Shown: piece after piece, positions 21,896 through 35,100 of the stretch | Layout of the letters: the number at the start of each line of letters is the position of its first letter | Numbering within the stretch: the first letter of the stretch is position 1 | Origin: Spongospora subterranea f. sp. subterranea | Taxonomy: Eukaryota; Endomyxa: Phytomyxea; Phytomyxea; Plasmodiophorida | Assembly: GCA_049724395.1 (NCBI GenBank) | Contig: JAUGWO010000226.1 | Location: 62,001 to 126,000, forward strand | Direction of reading: 5' to 3' | DNA: 64,000 nucleotides | The notes under the pieces: generated by a model | The model's input: the letters and a program-made list of their open reading frames with translations, nothing else | Told to the model about the DNA's origin: nothing | The model's database searches: none | Position numbers and translations under genes: made by a program

Positions 21896-23768
21896 TCAAG
21901 TTGTCCAGCGACGCAGATTATAGGATTTCGTTTTGGTAAAAGACTGATAGGCTAAATGGCTGAGCGATAGACCTTTACCACTTGCCTTCCTGCCCGACCA
22001 TGGCAGTTCGGGATCTAAATAGTCACAACGATTTTGATAAATGGTGCCAACGTTAAGCAGAGGGCCCTAATGATAATCAGAAATACGATGTTTTTTCGGT
22101 CAGCTTGAATAAATACCAAACTATCCGCTCGTATATCATTCTTGGTCCAAATAGAAGCAGTTAAGCCATAAGGACTATCGTTCATCAATTTGATTGCTTC
22201 ATCATCAGATTTGACAGACATTACTCCAACCACTTATAAAACAAGAGTCATTGAGAAGGGTCAAAACTGCAGAATCAAATACCTGGACCGAAAGACTCCT
22301 CGACCATCAGAGACATTTCATGCGTGCAATTGACAGCTAATGTCGGCGCAAAGAATCGGCCCTAGTAATGGGTATTAGCTAATTATTGGTCAGTAACAGG
22401 TGAAATAATATACCTTGCCAGCTTGATCATTGCATGGTTTCCCCCCTGTCAGTATCCTTGCACCAAGCGACTCAGCTTGTTTGATTTGCTGGGACAGGAA
22501 CGAGGCGGCGTTTTTTTGTGCCATAGGCCCTAACGAGGTGCTAGTTTGCATAGGGTCTCCCAATTTGTAATCCTTGACAAGAGGCAGAGCATGCTCTATA
22601 AAGCTATCGTACACAGCTTCATGGACATATATACGCTCAACAGCACAGCACGACTGTCCGGAATTATAAAATGCCCCATCGATCACACCAGCAGCAGCTG
22701 ATGCTACATCGGCATCAGCACATATGTATGCCGCATCTTTCCCGCCCAGTTCAAGACCAACATCTAACGCAAAATTTACAATCAATGTTAGTTGGCAACA
22801 TGTTGCTTGCTCGGCTACCGATAAATCTATCGGAGACGGTTTTATAGACTGATTGGCCCCCTTGGACTGAACCTATCACGACTTTAGTATGTTCTGAAAT
22901 GAAAATATGATGAAGCATATCACCTGTGAAATTAACATATGCAATTCCAGGATGTGCAATGGCGTGGGCTACTCGATCATGGGACCCATGGAAACTGATC
23001 ATTCATTAGCAAACAAACTCTAACTATCGGCAGACGTGCTCACGCTTGCAATAGCCCTTTCGGTGCATTCGCTGCAGCGAATGACTCTTCCAAAGCGTCA
23101 GCGCAGAGCGACGAGCGCTCCGCTTGCTTCACCAGCACTGAATTCCCAGATAATATTGCAGGAATTATGCCGTTAATGGCGCAAAGCATCGGGTCTGCAC
23201 AAATAAATGCATTGATTAGAGGTGGTGCTTAATTCCACAGAAAAGAGAGACTGACAATTCCATGGGGCATAAAAGCAGCACTGGCCCTATCGGCTCACGA
23301 GATATTCTTCGCTGAATTCCATTGACGTCACTGAGTTCTACATCTGCCAGAGCGTTTTCTGCTAGCAGAATCATGGCGTTGGCTCGCGATATTGTAGTTC
23401 TAATCTCGCCAATAGACTGTGATATAGGTTTCCCCATTTGTTGGCTGATCTGTTCAGCATAGACCTGTCCTTTAGATTCGAACGAACTGATAAACTGTCG
23501 GCATAATGCAATTCTGTCAGGCAGACTCGATTCCTTCCACGACTTAAATGCTGTACACGACCTATCGACTAGTTGAAGCATCGCCGGTTCATCTATTTCT
23601 ACGACCTAAAGCTTCGGGTCAACGACGGTTGAAAACAAATTTTTTCCCGTAAACAACCTCAGTGAAAATCTCCCCTGTGTATGGATTATCGACAAGAACT
23701 TTGTTGCTGAAGCATCGCAACAAGCGCGGCACATCCAGTTTCTTGATCGATCGGTGCATTGATATCAT
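21896..23768 (-). CDS. Aldehyde dehydrogenase, probably mitochondrial
   Basis: NAD(P)+-dependent oxidation of an aldehyde to the acid. ATG at 23768 opens a basic, Ser/Leu-rich leader (MISMHRSIKKLDVPRLLRCF) typical of mitochondrial import, then NKVLVDNPYTGEIFTE, which splices in phase to the next exon. Blocks follow ALDH order: QISQQMGKPISQSIGEIRT, ISREPIGPVLLLCPM, VNFTGD, ELGGKDAAYICADADVASA (general-base Glu), FYNSGQSCCAVERIYVHEAV (catalytic Cys), SLGPMAQKN, VGVMSVKSDDEAIKLMNDS, YGLTASIWTKN and ELPWSGRKASGKGLSLSH. The Cys motif with a double Cys resembles bacterial-type and ALDH22/Msc7-like enzymes; the substrate cannot be named. Several intron edges within 22233-23216 are approximate. Confidence 0.88.
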
Positions 23769-24510
23769 TCCGACTAGAGTTATGACCTAACATGGGCAGC
23801 GCCTACTGTATGCACACATTACAGTGAGACTACGGACACCCTTTGCTGTTTCAAAATGGAACCGCGAACCCCAACTGAACCTGACCTACAGTACTGGATG
23901 AAACCATTTTTATGTCAATCGCCTTGGCTATTTTTGAGCATTTGATGGACTGAGATTCACATAACCTCATAGGTCAAGGAGCATTGCCAAAAAGCGTTGC
24001 GGGTTGCGTTTATAGGTTTCGTTGGAACAAGTCATGGGACCTTCTGATTTGCGCTTGGGTAAAATCTCTTCATTCTCTAAATGTTGACCCTGTGTTTGGG
24101 AAGCCATGCGAGTTAGAATTCGCGCTACAGTGATGTGTTTGAATAAAAAGAAGCCAGTTCATTGCGACCATAATCCCTTCGACAAATCAAGTGCTGGTGA
24201 AAATATGGCTTCGATGGACGCGTTCTGCAAATATAATTTCAGGAACTTTATGGATTATCAAGTAAACACAGATTTTGTGATAACTGTAGGGTTGGTAGGT
24301 AGCTGTTCTGGCAAAATACATACTTCTGTTGAACACCACCTTATCTGAAAGAAAACACATGAAACTGTTGAAAAGAGTCAGCATTTCAAATAAAGTCCGT
24401 CCGGAGTCCGCAGCGGGTTTTCATGTGGCTGGGGTGAGTCAGGGGCAATCTCAACGATCAGCAATTCAAAGCTGTGTGGATTGTTTTCTGTGGAATCTTG
24501 TGATTGATCA
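23769..24510. other. Divergent intergenic region
   Basis: Separates the ALDH start (minus) from the DDX24 start (plus). An 80-codon plus frame from ATG 24106 has no recognisable domain and no strong support. Otherwise nothing is seen. Confidence 0.4.
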
Positions 24511-27165
24511 ATGGCCCGAAAGAGGAAGGCGAGTCTAGCATGGAAATCTGTCCCTTGTGATCTGGCCGCGTTATCGTCTTCAAACGATGACCAAGGGTTA
24601 TACGGCATGCTAGAGCTGTGTGAATTATCGGGTCAGGAATACTCAAGCAGTATCACACGATCTTCGACGAATTACCCAACCAATATGAACCATAAAAATG
24701 GCAAATCTGTCACAACAGCTGAGAAAAATTCCCAGAGCACCCTTTCAGCCGCTGGTGGCGCTGAAGCTTCGGCTATCAGTGGTGTCGCGAAAAAGAACAG
24801 CAAGAAATCAAAAAAGGCTCGTTTACTCAAGGTGAATAATGACCATGAAAATGACGACCTTGCCAAAGACGATGGCACAGCAAATGAATTTGACGAGGAA
24901 TTTGATGCTGTTAGAGGTGCCGCTGATCAACATGAATCTGAAGCATTGGCCATCAGCGATAATTTCGAGGATTACGAGGCTCATATGGGGTCATGGGCAC
25001 CGTTTGAATTTGATCCTTTGTTGTTGAAAGGATTATACTCACTCGGGTTTACATGCCCGACTGATATCCAGACTCGTATTATTCCCAAAATATATAGAGA
25101 TCGTAAGGATATAATTGCAGCAGCTCAAACGGTAATTTCCTTATTATTTCCAGCGAAAGTGCTAACCTTTTGTATAATCAGGGGTCAGGAAAGACTCTAG
25201 CATTTGGATTGCCTATATTGAACAGGTTAATAGCAAACAGACAGACTTCGGAAACCGGTTATCCGATATCTTCATTGGTGATAAGCCCTACACGAGAATT
25301 GGCTCTCCAAATCGTCGATCACTTGAAAAAAGCGGCGCAGTTCACGAATGTTAAGGTAGAGTTGATCACTGGGAACTCTTTTAACTTGATGTACCAAGTC
25401 TTTTCGTAGATAGTCGGCTGTGTTGGTGGATTAGCAGCGCCGAAACAGAAGCGGTTATTGTCAGGCCATCCCGATATTGTTGTTGCAACTCCAGGTAAAT
25501 TCTATGTAACAGTCTGGCCAACAGAGGTACCAATTTGATTCCAGGCCGTCTATGGGACCTTTTGCAATACGCAGCTACAGAGAATGCCCATGATCAGCGA
25601 ATATTGGACTTGTCGCGACTCCAATTTCTTGTAATTGACGAGGCAGATCGGATGGTCTCTCGCGGTCATTATCAGGAGCTTGATCAAATCTTGAACTATA
25701 TTTACAAGCTGAAGCTTGTCTTACATACTGTATTACTATCTGCGACGTTAACACATGATGTCACGAAGCAGTTACCAAATGGCAAACAATCTAAGTAAGC
25801 GAATTAAGCCAGCATTGTGATTACGTGATCAGCAAAGTAAAATGCATGTGTTTCAGGGGAACACTGCATGATTTAATCAATCGTATCCAGTTTCGAGGAC
25901 GTCCTGATATCCATGATTTGACAACGGTCAGCCGTATACCCAAAGGTAAATGGTCTCGTAACGATTCTGTGCAGCGGTCATCTCAATTCATTCCGCTTTG
26001 CCCAAAGATGTCTCCCAATATCGTATACAATGTCTTCCTGAACAGAAAGACATGTATCTTTACTACTTCTTGACCCAGAATCCGGGTCGTTCTATCGTCT
26101 TCGCGAATTCAATTGCCACTGTCCGGCGCCTTCACTCTATCTTGGTATTGCTCGAAATTCCTGTATGTGGATATATTGTTTGCCTTCGCTATCTGAAAGC
26201 CCGAACCTTATCATTATTTCACTATCAGGCGTATCCCTTACATGCTTCAATGCAGCAGCGCCAACGGCTCAAAAATCTGGATCGCCTAAGGAACAACACC
26301 GACTGTGTTCTAATATGTACAGATGTCGCTGCTAGAGGGCTCGATGTCCCTAGTATTGATCACGTGATACATTATCAGGTTTGGATGTTTAACTACTTGT
26401 GATTGTTGCCATGTCTAACATCATGTTCAGATCTCAGCTAGTTCTGATGTGTATATTCACAGGTCAGGTCGAACTGGACGAGCGAGTAAGTCAGGGCTTA
26501 GGTTGGTATTGCAGAAATTCGCCTGATGTGATGAAGGTACTGACTGCCTACATTTTTACCCTCAGTTTGATGCTCATCAGCCCAGCTGAGATAGCAGTAT
26601 ACAAACGTCAAACTCAAAACATTAACGACAAGGTTTTTTGATGTGAACCTGAATGTACTATTGTCTACTTTCTGAAACTGCCTGGTATCAGGTCTTGGAA
26701 TATCCTGTCCATAACGTTCTGCTTAAACCAATTCGCAAACGAGTATGTTTAGCCATCAAAATTGATAAGTTGTTATCAGTTGATAAAAAGGCGACAACGC
26801 AGGTTTGCGAACCCTTACATACGTAGCAACGTTTTTTCTCAATTCCGGCTGTTGCAGGACAATTGGTTCAAGAAGCATGCAGAAGCTATGGAACTTATTC
26901 TCGACGACGATGTTCTGAGGAATACGAACAAAGATAGTAGAGCTGAGAAGATCCATGAGGTACGGCATGTGTAAATTTGCGCCTTCAATATCATCACTGA
27001 ACAGCAAATACGCAGGATAACATTCAGTCATTACGTCAGCAATTATCGGCGGAGCTGAAATGTCGCTTAGCCCTTCATGACAAATCAAGTATAATCCAGG
27101 GATTATGTCCCGGCTTGCCGAATGAAGAAGTCGTTAGAGATTCGTTAGTTAAAAATAAACAATAG
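24511..27165 (+). CDS. DDX24: DEAD-box RNA helicase DDX24/Mak5-like
   Basis: Nucleolar ATPase for 60S subunit assembly. Exact exons: 24511-25131, 25182-25355, 25410-25494, 25545-25794, 25857-25945, 25975-26162, 26229-26378 and 26431-26485; then a short unresolved exon, one with [17 protein letters not shown] (about 26570-26630), and the 3' exons ending 27016-27165. Start ATG opens a Lys-rich leader with the Mak5-like [16 protein letters not shown]. Motifs: Q-motif region ([19 protein letters not shown]), I AAQTGSGKT split by intron 1, Ia [37 protein letters not shown] and [11 protein letters not shown]. The C-terminal [19 protein letters not shown] is typical of DDX24/Mak5. The final exon ([19 protein letters not shown]) is a conserved-type helix. 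Confidence 0.92.
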
Positions 27166-27793
27166 CTATGAACTTCAAAATATTAACCTGCATTGGTCGG
27201 TATGCATAGCTACACTAGATTTACATCAGCGCTATACTTGTTTATACTTGAACAAGATAGTCTGGTGGGAGAACGCTATTGTTTTGAGGCCATTAAGTTA
27301 CGTCGTGTAAACACTACTGAGAACATATTCACAAGTGGCTGATCAGGCGGTGCATATCTAGTTCAGGATTGCAGTGTCAGTTCCTGTTTGTCAAGCTCGC
27401 TTCATAGCATCGGTTCAACTACAATCCTGGTCAAAACACGTGAGCAAACGGGGCCTGATCTAGTTTGGTTCTGATCAATTCTTCACGAATTGTGAAATGA
27501 CATGACACGAGCGGACCTACGATTAGCGTAGATCTGTAGTAAGAAACTGATAACGTATGAGTAACATGATGGAGCCCCCCATTTGGGCCCCCACCGTCTC
27601 CCACTATGGTAACAGTAAGAAACTGATAACGTATAAGTAACATGATCTAGTGGGTGCATGGAGCCCCCCATTTGGGCTCCGACCGTCTCCCACTATGGTA
27701 ACAGTGGGTGGTCCAAGTCCCTCTCACCTGTACCAGCGAGCGATCAATGACCGTCATCAGGTCATCGCTGGAGCTCTCGACTAGCACATATCA
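27166..27793. other. Intergenic region with a two-copy direct repeat
   Basis: No gene is seen. It contains the repeat listed at 27537-27705. Confidence 0.5.
27537..27705. repeat. Direct repeat, two copies of about 80 bp
   Basis: Both copies contain AGTAAGAAACTGATAACGTA, then GGAGCCCCCCATTTGGG, then CCGTCTCCCACTATGGTAAC. The second copy has an extra CTAGTGGGTGCAT before GGAGCC. The copies abut. Confidence 0.9.
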
Positions 27794-30427
27794 ATGATTA
27801 CTGCACCGCCGTTCAGGCCAGGATATGCTCCTGACCAGGATCTGGCGTACCATCTGCAGCCCCAGCAGGTGGAGCCACTGTCCAGGGAGGCAGATGCTGA
27901 TGCACGTCATGTGCGTCAAATTGAACGCCAACGGGACTTCCTCAAAACATATGGTGGGTGAATATGGCCGTCTGTGTAGTAGACCACTCTGAAAAATAGT
28001 GAAGCGGCAAGACTTGAAGCAGAGCTAAGAGCTTACCAAACCAAATTCCCTGTTGTGATCACCACAGTGGAAAACGATAACGATGATTTAGCGCCATGGA
28101 TCTCAAACCAAGAATATATGTAATGATGTCGCGAAAAGTTGAGACCAATGTTTGCTAATAAATCAAACAGGTCCCCATTATTTGCCGAATATGACGCACA
28201 GATTAGTCAGGCTAATGCAGCCAGCGACGAATTGAGGCGGGAACTACAGACAATGAAGGCCGATATGGTGAAACTTGTCGCCAGAAACGAGGAGCTGGAA
28301 AACGAGCTGGTATTCACATCGAGAATGCTAGGAGCGGTCTTGTTCCAACTCATTTTGTGCAGGAGAATCATATCACGAAGCTGCTTCGGAGATTCGACGG
28401 TAACCCTGAAAAGAATGGACTATGCAGCTCCGGGGACGATGCACATGAACTCAGTCAACGGTGCGCATTACTTGGGGACGAAAACCAGCTCCTTAGAATG
28501 CAGGAATCGGAAACTCGACAAGAACTCGATCACTCACGCTCGGAAATTCTTGAATTAAATTCAGTGATCTCGTCACTCAGGTATGATAGAAAACCGTGCC
28601 TGTCTTTCATGAATTTGTAAACGCAAATATCTAAAGGGAGGAAATGACCACTCTCGAAATCAATGCATCAAATGCTGCGGGTGTTTTAGCGGAGAAAGAA
28701 GCTCTTGAGCAGGAATTGTCGAGGGCGAGGAGTCATGTAGATAATGCCGTTGGTCATATGAAGGCTGCTCAGCAGAAAACGTTGGATATGCAAATTGATA
28801 TTCAAGCGAAGGTCAGAGATGCTGAGCAGTACAAACAGCTTCTCCAAGATCATGAGATAGATAGCGAAAAATGCATCAAGGAGTTGAAGTCAGAATTAAC
28901 AAGGCTAAACCAAACTTACAACGAAGCATCCGCACGATTAGCTCATGCCGATCAACTTCTGTCAGACGCCCAAGAAAAAAGCCGACAACTTAAACAATCT
29001 GTTGACGCAAAAGAAAATGATATGCAGGGTATTCTTTGTTTGACTATCCTGGTTGCGGCAAAAGTGAATATATCTTGGTAGGGATGTTAACAACGATAGA
29101 ATGCCTGGAGAAAAACCTCACGGAAACTAACCAGAAAAACTCGTCATTATCAGCAGAACTGACCTCCACAAAAGTATCTTTACAGGAAGCAATATTAGAT
29201 CGCGACGACGCTCTTTTTAGGGCAGAGAATATGGCTAAGCAGGTCCGCATTGATCACCTTCATCTCCTTTAACTTACGTCAAATCAGAAAAAAGCGGTTG
29301 AAGAATTTAATCGCGATGAGACAGATGCATCCAGGAGTACCGTAGATAATGCGCTTGCAAAAGCCATCAGCGAAGCGAAAGCTAAGGAGTCAACATTATA
29401 CGAGGAAGTTCGTAAACTGCAGATTCGTTGCGCCAACTTGGAATGCAGTAAGCATAAGGCTGAGCGGGAAGCGAAATCAGCATTAGATGGGTACGCTTCA
29501 ATTTGACACCCCAGTACTCTCGTTTTCTTAATTTGATTTCCAGGTTCAATCAGTTGCAGTCAAGTTCTGTGCAGGAGCAAAGTGAAATAGGCGAAAGATT
29601 GAACCAGACACGAGCAGAGATGATTCGTCTGGAAAATAGACTTGCATTAGTGTCAGAAAAAGCGTCTCAGTTACATATTGATTTGAAGGTCGTTGCTTTT
29701 TGATATGTATATAATCATTGCTAAACGTTTGCTGCAGTTACAGTCAGAGGAATCCCAGAACGAAAGAAGCCAGTACGAAGACAGAATTGCAGAACTTGAC
29801 ACGCAATTACAAGGGAAGCGAAACGAACTTGCCGCAACAAAACACCGCCTCACTTGCATGCAAAAGGAACTGGAAGACTCTCAAGCCAGCTCTGAGTGTA
29901 CTATTAGGAAGCGAGATGCAATGGAAAATGAGATGCAAGAACAGTTCAGGTCAGTTTTACAAGCTAAGGAAAAGGAAATTTCTACTTTACAAGAACGAGT
30001 CAAAGAAACGACACAACAACAAGAAAAAGCGGACTGGCGAGCCGTTGAGGTTGAAAGGATATATGACGATAAAATTGGTGCAATGGAAGAATCGCATCGT
30101 AGTATAGTTGCTCAGTTGCAGAAAACGATACGAGATTTGCGAGACGACAGCTCAAGATTAACGGCTGAACTACATCAGGTCAAATATAAACTTTCGCACA
30201 TTAATGCTGAAAAAGACGATTTCAGGGTCAAGCTACAGCAGAGCGAAAAAATAATCAACGATGTTCGTGACGCCTACGCTCAGGCCGAAAACAGACACGT
30301 TGAAGGGGAGCAGCTTTTGTCGGCAGCCAAAGAAAGCGAAGTAGTATACAAACAACAATGTGCAAACCTGGAAAAAGCTCTAGACAAGGCTCAACTGGAG
30401 ATTGAACGAGAAAAAAAGAAGGAGTGA
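27794..30427 (+). CDS. Centriolar coiled-coil protein, SCLT1-like
   Basis: Long coiled-coil protein over several exons, about 27794-30427; SCLT1 is a distal-appendage protein of the basal body needed for ciliogenesis. ATG at 27794 opens MITAPPFRPGYAPDQDLAYH. A later exon has EAARLEAELRAYQTKFPVV and APWISNQEYM; across an intron follows SPLFAEYDAQISQANAAS, matching the SCLT1 N-terminal block around APLVxEYDxHLxEL. The rest is nearly continuous heptads (28644-29020, 29560-29690, 29730-30420), e.g. ASDELRRELQTMKADMVKL and QQQEKADWRAVEVERIYDD; the latter sits where SCLT1 has its KAANRWKEE region. It ends in EIEREKKKE. Another basal-body coiled coil such as CEP89 is the main alternative. Exon edges are approximate. 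Confidence 0.55.
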
Positions 30428-30774
30428 GAAAAAGTGTAGAGATATACAGCTAAAGTGCTTGGGAATCGGGGAAAAATAACTTCGTTATGGGTTTGGAGCC
30501 ACCACATTTCACGGCCAACTTTTCACGCTGAAATATAACATTAGAGATGGGCAAAACGGTTAATACAGTAAAATATGAGATATATAGATATGTTTTGACT
30601 ATGTCGATCCATCAAGACGACTTAAATGTACTTGCATCACTCGAGAGAGCTCCATCACATGGGAAGTGCACATTCTAGGAATGGAACTCGTTGGCAAACT
30701 TTGGAGCAAATTGATCAGGTCTTGATCTGGCGTTGACCGGGATTTTTGAAACATCTAAGTTGAGAAACGCCCAG
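30428..30774. other. Convergent intergenic spacer
   Basis: AT-rich spacer between the ends of the SCLT1-like gene and uL10m. Nothing recognised. Confidence 0.5.
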
Positions 30775-31358
30775 TTAGACGCTGCGACTGGCGGATGGGA
30801 AATCTGAAACAAGGAATACCTGGGCGTTATCACGATCGATCATGACGCCGTCCAGTGATGCGGCAACAAACATGACATCATCCCCTTCGAACGTCGGTTT
30901 CGCCGCCTGAGCAAGCAGCTTCTGCCCCAGGCGGTCGCCAGGTATGGCGGCGGCCGAATTCGAGTACACCAAGGCGGTTGGGCCGCGAAGACATGGTATA
31001 AGAAACGACGATCGGGTGTCGGCAAATCCGACACGACCAACACGAACCTGCACGATAATGAGAATGGCGAATCGATGGCGCAAATAACCACAGATACTTT
31101 GATGATCGCTGCATGCATATCGGATTTTTTCCATGCTTTTCGTGCCTGTTCAAAGGCACTGGTTGTGTTCCAATGAGCGAGCATTATCAGCCGGGAGTGT
31201 TTGGCGATTTCCTTGATCCGATGCGATAGGCATTCCTTACGCAGACGGCCCAAGCTCACTCGCTGAGCTAGGTGCGACATCGGGTCGCTGATGCGGTCAG
31301 GGAGGGATCCCCGGCAATCAGTTGAAATGGCGGTGACGTGGTCGGATGTTGGCGCCAT
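30775..31358 (-). CDS. MRPL10: Mitochondrial large-subunit ribosomal protein uL10m (MRPL10)
   Basis: Base of the mitoribosomal L7/L12 stalk. Two exons, 31358-31098 and 31047-30775, join in phase (IIK|VRVGRVGF) to give 177 aa. Family features: an N-terminal R-K-x-x-L-x-x-x-I-x-E-I block (RKECLSHRIKEIAKHSRLIM), the EQARKAWKKSDMHAAIIK helix and strand, then the hallmark LRGPTALVYSNSAAAIP followed by FVAASLDGVMI. The start is the first ATG in frame; the N-terminus is a weak presequence, so an extra upstream exon is possible. The frame runs on to VFLVSDFPSASRSV; a short intron after DNAQ cannot be excluded. The 5' flank carries TGTACA motifs. Confidence 0.8.
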
Positions 31359-31367
31359 CTGCACTCG

Positions 31368-31420
31368 ACTGTACACATGGTCGACAGTATGTGGTCCCCT
31401 GTACAGTCAGATATTTGTAC
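31368..31420. promoter_or_regulatory. TGTACA-rich 5' flank of uL10m
   Basis: ACTGTACACATGG, CCTGTACAGTCAG and TTTGTACATT lie within 60 bp upstream of the uL10m ATG. The same core is found upstream of uL29m, MSS4 and COG3. Regulatory role is inferred. Confidence 0.3.
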
Positions 31421-31603
31421 ATTAATCGACTGGGGCTGCGGCATGGTTAAAAAACACAACATTTTCCAGAATGGAAAATCACAGTTGGTCGACGGCTCGT
31501 ACTGTAGCTGTTGAATGAAAAATCTACCAAAGACATATCGATTGTCATAATAAAAAATGCACCGATGTGATGGGACAAGACAGACCAGGTGGAGATGGAA
31601 CCA

Positions 31604-32045
31604 TCAAACTAACCATTGATGATCGTACACGTAATTCTGGCCACGTGAGAGACAGCAGGGACCAGTACCAATATCAGCATGCCAACCTGCCAGGTCACAA
31701 CGGTCAACACCATTGATCAGCACATTATCATTTATGACCAAACACCATTTCTCTTGATATTTCCAGCCATTCACATGACACTGAATCAGATTGTCACCAA
31801 CGTCTAACGAACCTTGATGAGCTAATCTCATCTGAGGGAGCCGCCTCACTCTGCTGAGATATTCACTGGGGAGAACGATCGATAGGGTGTCGACATAGCG
31901 ATGGAATATGGAGCAATGGCTGTTTAACAACACGGGCTCAGGGAAGTTGGCGTTTGGCGCCACAATGGGAATATTCCGTTGGCCAGTCGGTCAACGCGAA
32001 ATCGATATTGTCGGAGTGAGACATTGGTTCAAGGGTGACCAACAT
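31604..32045 (-). CDS. Uncharacterised small protein, possibly frame-broken
   Basis: I do not recognise this gene. A minus-strand frame ending at 31604 is open for about 119 codons and well balanced in composition (SIFHRYVDTLSIVLPSEYL, RRLPQMRLAHQGSLDVGD, HVNGWKYQEKWCLVINDN, DRCDLAGWHADIGTGPCCL). It has no ATG. An ATG at 32045 opens MLVTLEPMSHSDNIDFALTD in another frame, overlapping the first at about 31960, so one base change or a short intron would join them. The density of Trp, His and Cys argues against chance. No membrane segment or signal peptide is seen. Confidence 0.4.
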
Positions 32046-32170
32046 CGGGAGCAATCAATTGGAGGGTCGACGGGTTCCAGTTACCGAAGCGCCAACAATT
32101 GAGTGAAAACGGAGGGGTGATCGTCGGTAAAATATCCTAATGAATGGTGATGGTTTAGTGAATAACGCGA

Positions 32171-35100
32171 TCAGTTGGCGTTGATATATCCGGGGGCGTC
32201 GGCGCCCAGACCCTGGCCGTGATCGCCCTCCCGACCCGCTCGCCGACTCTCGTAGACGTGTATGGGGTGATCGGCGCCGAACGACGCCAGCGCCACGAGA
32301 TGCTGCATCGGGTGCCAGCTAACCGCATAACAGGCTCCATCGTATTCTGGCCAAACAACGATCGGAATCAGATTCGGAGGGAGTAGCGCCATGGGCGCAA
32401 CCACCCCACCTGGACTAATCGTACTGACCAACTTCCCGCTCGACGTTCTCCAGATATAGGCTGAGCCCGTTTCCGAGCCCGATATCAGGTATTGACCGTC
32501 CGGGGAGAACGCGCATCGGATCATCGATCGACGACATTGGCTCCCGTGAAGAACGTGGCGAAGATCGTACCTGGACCGGGGAGTTCAGATGATGGGTGGG
32601 ATGGCGAGGAGAGGGCGGGTCCAGAGACCTTCGGGCACCGAAGACGTAGATGAGGTTGTTGCGGGCGATGACGGCGATGAGATCACGAATCGGATCGTAG
32701 CGGATGGCGTTGATCGGGACGTCGTTGAGATCGGGATGGTGAAGATTGTGAACGCAACGGAATCGCGATGCGATATTGGGGAGATCGCGATCCCATGATC
32801 GTATTCTACCGGAGGCGTCGGCCGACCATAGTCTGAGGACGGTTTAGGTGAGGGATTGGGGGATGTTGACGCGGGGGTGGTGGCGACCTTAACCCTGTTC
32901 CATCAACAGCTAACGAATGGACAGGATGGGAATGGCCCGATAGCTCGTGAACACACGTCATCGCGATCGTATCCCATATTCGGATGACGGTGTCGAACCC
33001 GGCCGTGATCGCCATCTGGTGCTGTGGTGGCGGGCGGTGGTCAGCGAATTGTGAGGTGATCCCCCTTTCCTTACCGGGGCCTGAGGAGATGATGCCGCCA
33101 CGAACCGGGCACAATACAGGAACGAGTGATGGTGCAGGGAGGCGATGGGATGGCGATCGTCCGACGACGGGGACTGCGGGGCGATGCGCCAAATCTTGGC
33201 GGTGCGATCGGACGATGCGGTGATGATGTGGGACGATGTGTTGTCCCAGGACAGGTCGTGAATCAGGTCGTGATGTCCCGTTAATGTCTCACAGATCAAC
33301 CCCGTTTCCACCTCGTACACCTTAATCGGGTGCATCAGGTATTCGGCGGCGCCACACGCCAGATACCTGATCAACGGGAATCAAACCCCGCCCCCGACAA
33401 TGCGATCGCCGGTCGTGATCACCTGCCATCCGGGCTGAACTCGATCGTGAACGCCCCCAATATCCCGGCCGACAGCCGATACAGTCTGGAATCGGGGACA
33501 CGACACGGGGCGGATATCGATCGATATCGCCACGTGTGATCCGCTCGCGATCGATTCCCGGTCGGATCGTCGGCCCGATCCCCGGACGACCCCGCCACCG
33601 CCGTCTCCCGCGATCGCATCGCCATCTCCTGAGATCGTTGTCAGCGCCACAGAGTCGCCGCCCCGATCGCCGTCCTGACCTTATAATCGATCCGGCCATA
33701 TTCCACATCGGTTGGGAGTATGGGCCGACTCCCTCTGACGATCCGTTGGCGCAATGGCGCTAATCCCCCAACACAGCACGACAGTGTCCCAGGGTATTCG
33801 CTCCATCCCCTGTTCTTCTGTTCGACGTACTCGAAATAAATCTGGGAATGTCTGAGCGACGGAACCGAACACAATTTCCAACTGTCGAAACGACGAATAC
33901 ATTTGGGACCGACGGGCGCTGTCGAAGGGATTTCACGCGTCGCTGATGATGAAGCTGAAGATGGATCTGGCCATGATTCGGCGAACCGCTGATCGATAAC
34001 GGTTTGAAGAACGCCCAGGCGATGGTTCGGCACCCGCTCGGGAACCTGTCGATGTCGATATGGGACCCGATATCTGAACAACACACCCGATTTGAGTCAG
34101 CGACGTTCGATTTCGGCCAACAGCGACGCCCGACCTAACAGCTCGAACAGGATCAGGACCCGATGGTGATAGAAATGGGTGAGGGGCTGGGTGAATATCA
34201 TGGGGTCGGGCCACGATGGCGCCAACACCCTTCGCCCCTCAATCGACCATGGGCTCGTCTGCATTGGAGTGATGCTCTGACCAGCTCTCTGACCTGAACA
34301 CACAATCGCGGCGGTTTCAAAACGTTGACCGGGGAGGGGGGAGAAGGGGATCAACCTACGCCCTGGAGCATCGCCCAAATCCGATTTCATCCAGTCGTCG
34401 TCGCGTTTCTCCAACAACGACCCGTTGCGGATATCGACGATGTAGATCTGGTGTGGCGATTGAGAAAATTGACGATCGGGGGCGGCGATGATCAACTGAC
34501 CCGAACAATGGGATTGATGGGCATTGGCAGTTCCAACAGCAACGAGCTGTGCAGATTGGATATACAGAATATGGGATCGGACGGGTATTGGGAGATCATC
34601 TCGGCGATCAGATCGGGCTGAGCGGCGACCCAGGTCGGGGGGATCAGTACCTGGTCCAGCTCCTGTTCAACAGCAACGGCGACGACATTCAGAGTCGGGG
34701 AATTGGACGAACGGGGGATGGCGCTGACCTGATCTAACGACTTTCGCGACTGACGATAGGAACTGATCAGGGATTTGACGAACTCGGTCAATTCATCAAC
34801 TGGAGTAAGGGAACACGGATCACGAGCGAGAATCGCACGACGAGGAAGGGGAGACGAGATCACCGACCGATTGTGCAGTTGAAGAAGGCCATGATCCCCG
34901 TGAACGGGTTTGGGATCGGGCGAGGACGCTGCGATGGATCCGGGGGAACCGGATCGGGGCGATACGGGATGGGGGGACGGGGAGCGACGATCGCCACGGC
35001 TGTAGCGCCAGGGGTCGGGGCCGTCCCCACCGGAACGGGTTCGCCATGGTCATCACCGTTCGACACGGGAACAACGTGATCGGGCACCGATTCGGAGCGG

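Noticed and set aside
24106-24348. 80-codon plus-strand frame from an ATG
   Set aside because: No domain, no splice partners and overlap with an equally long minus-strand frame.
32984-35079. Numerous plus-strand open frames opposite AHI1
   Set aside because: They are shadows of the G+C-rich AHI1 exons; only the minus strand shows family motifs.
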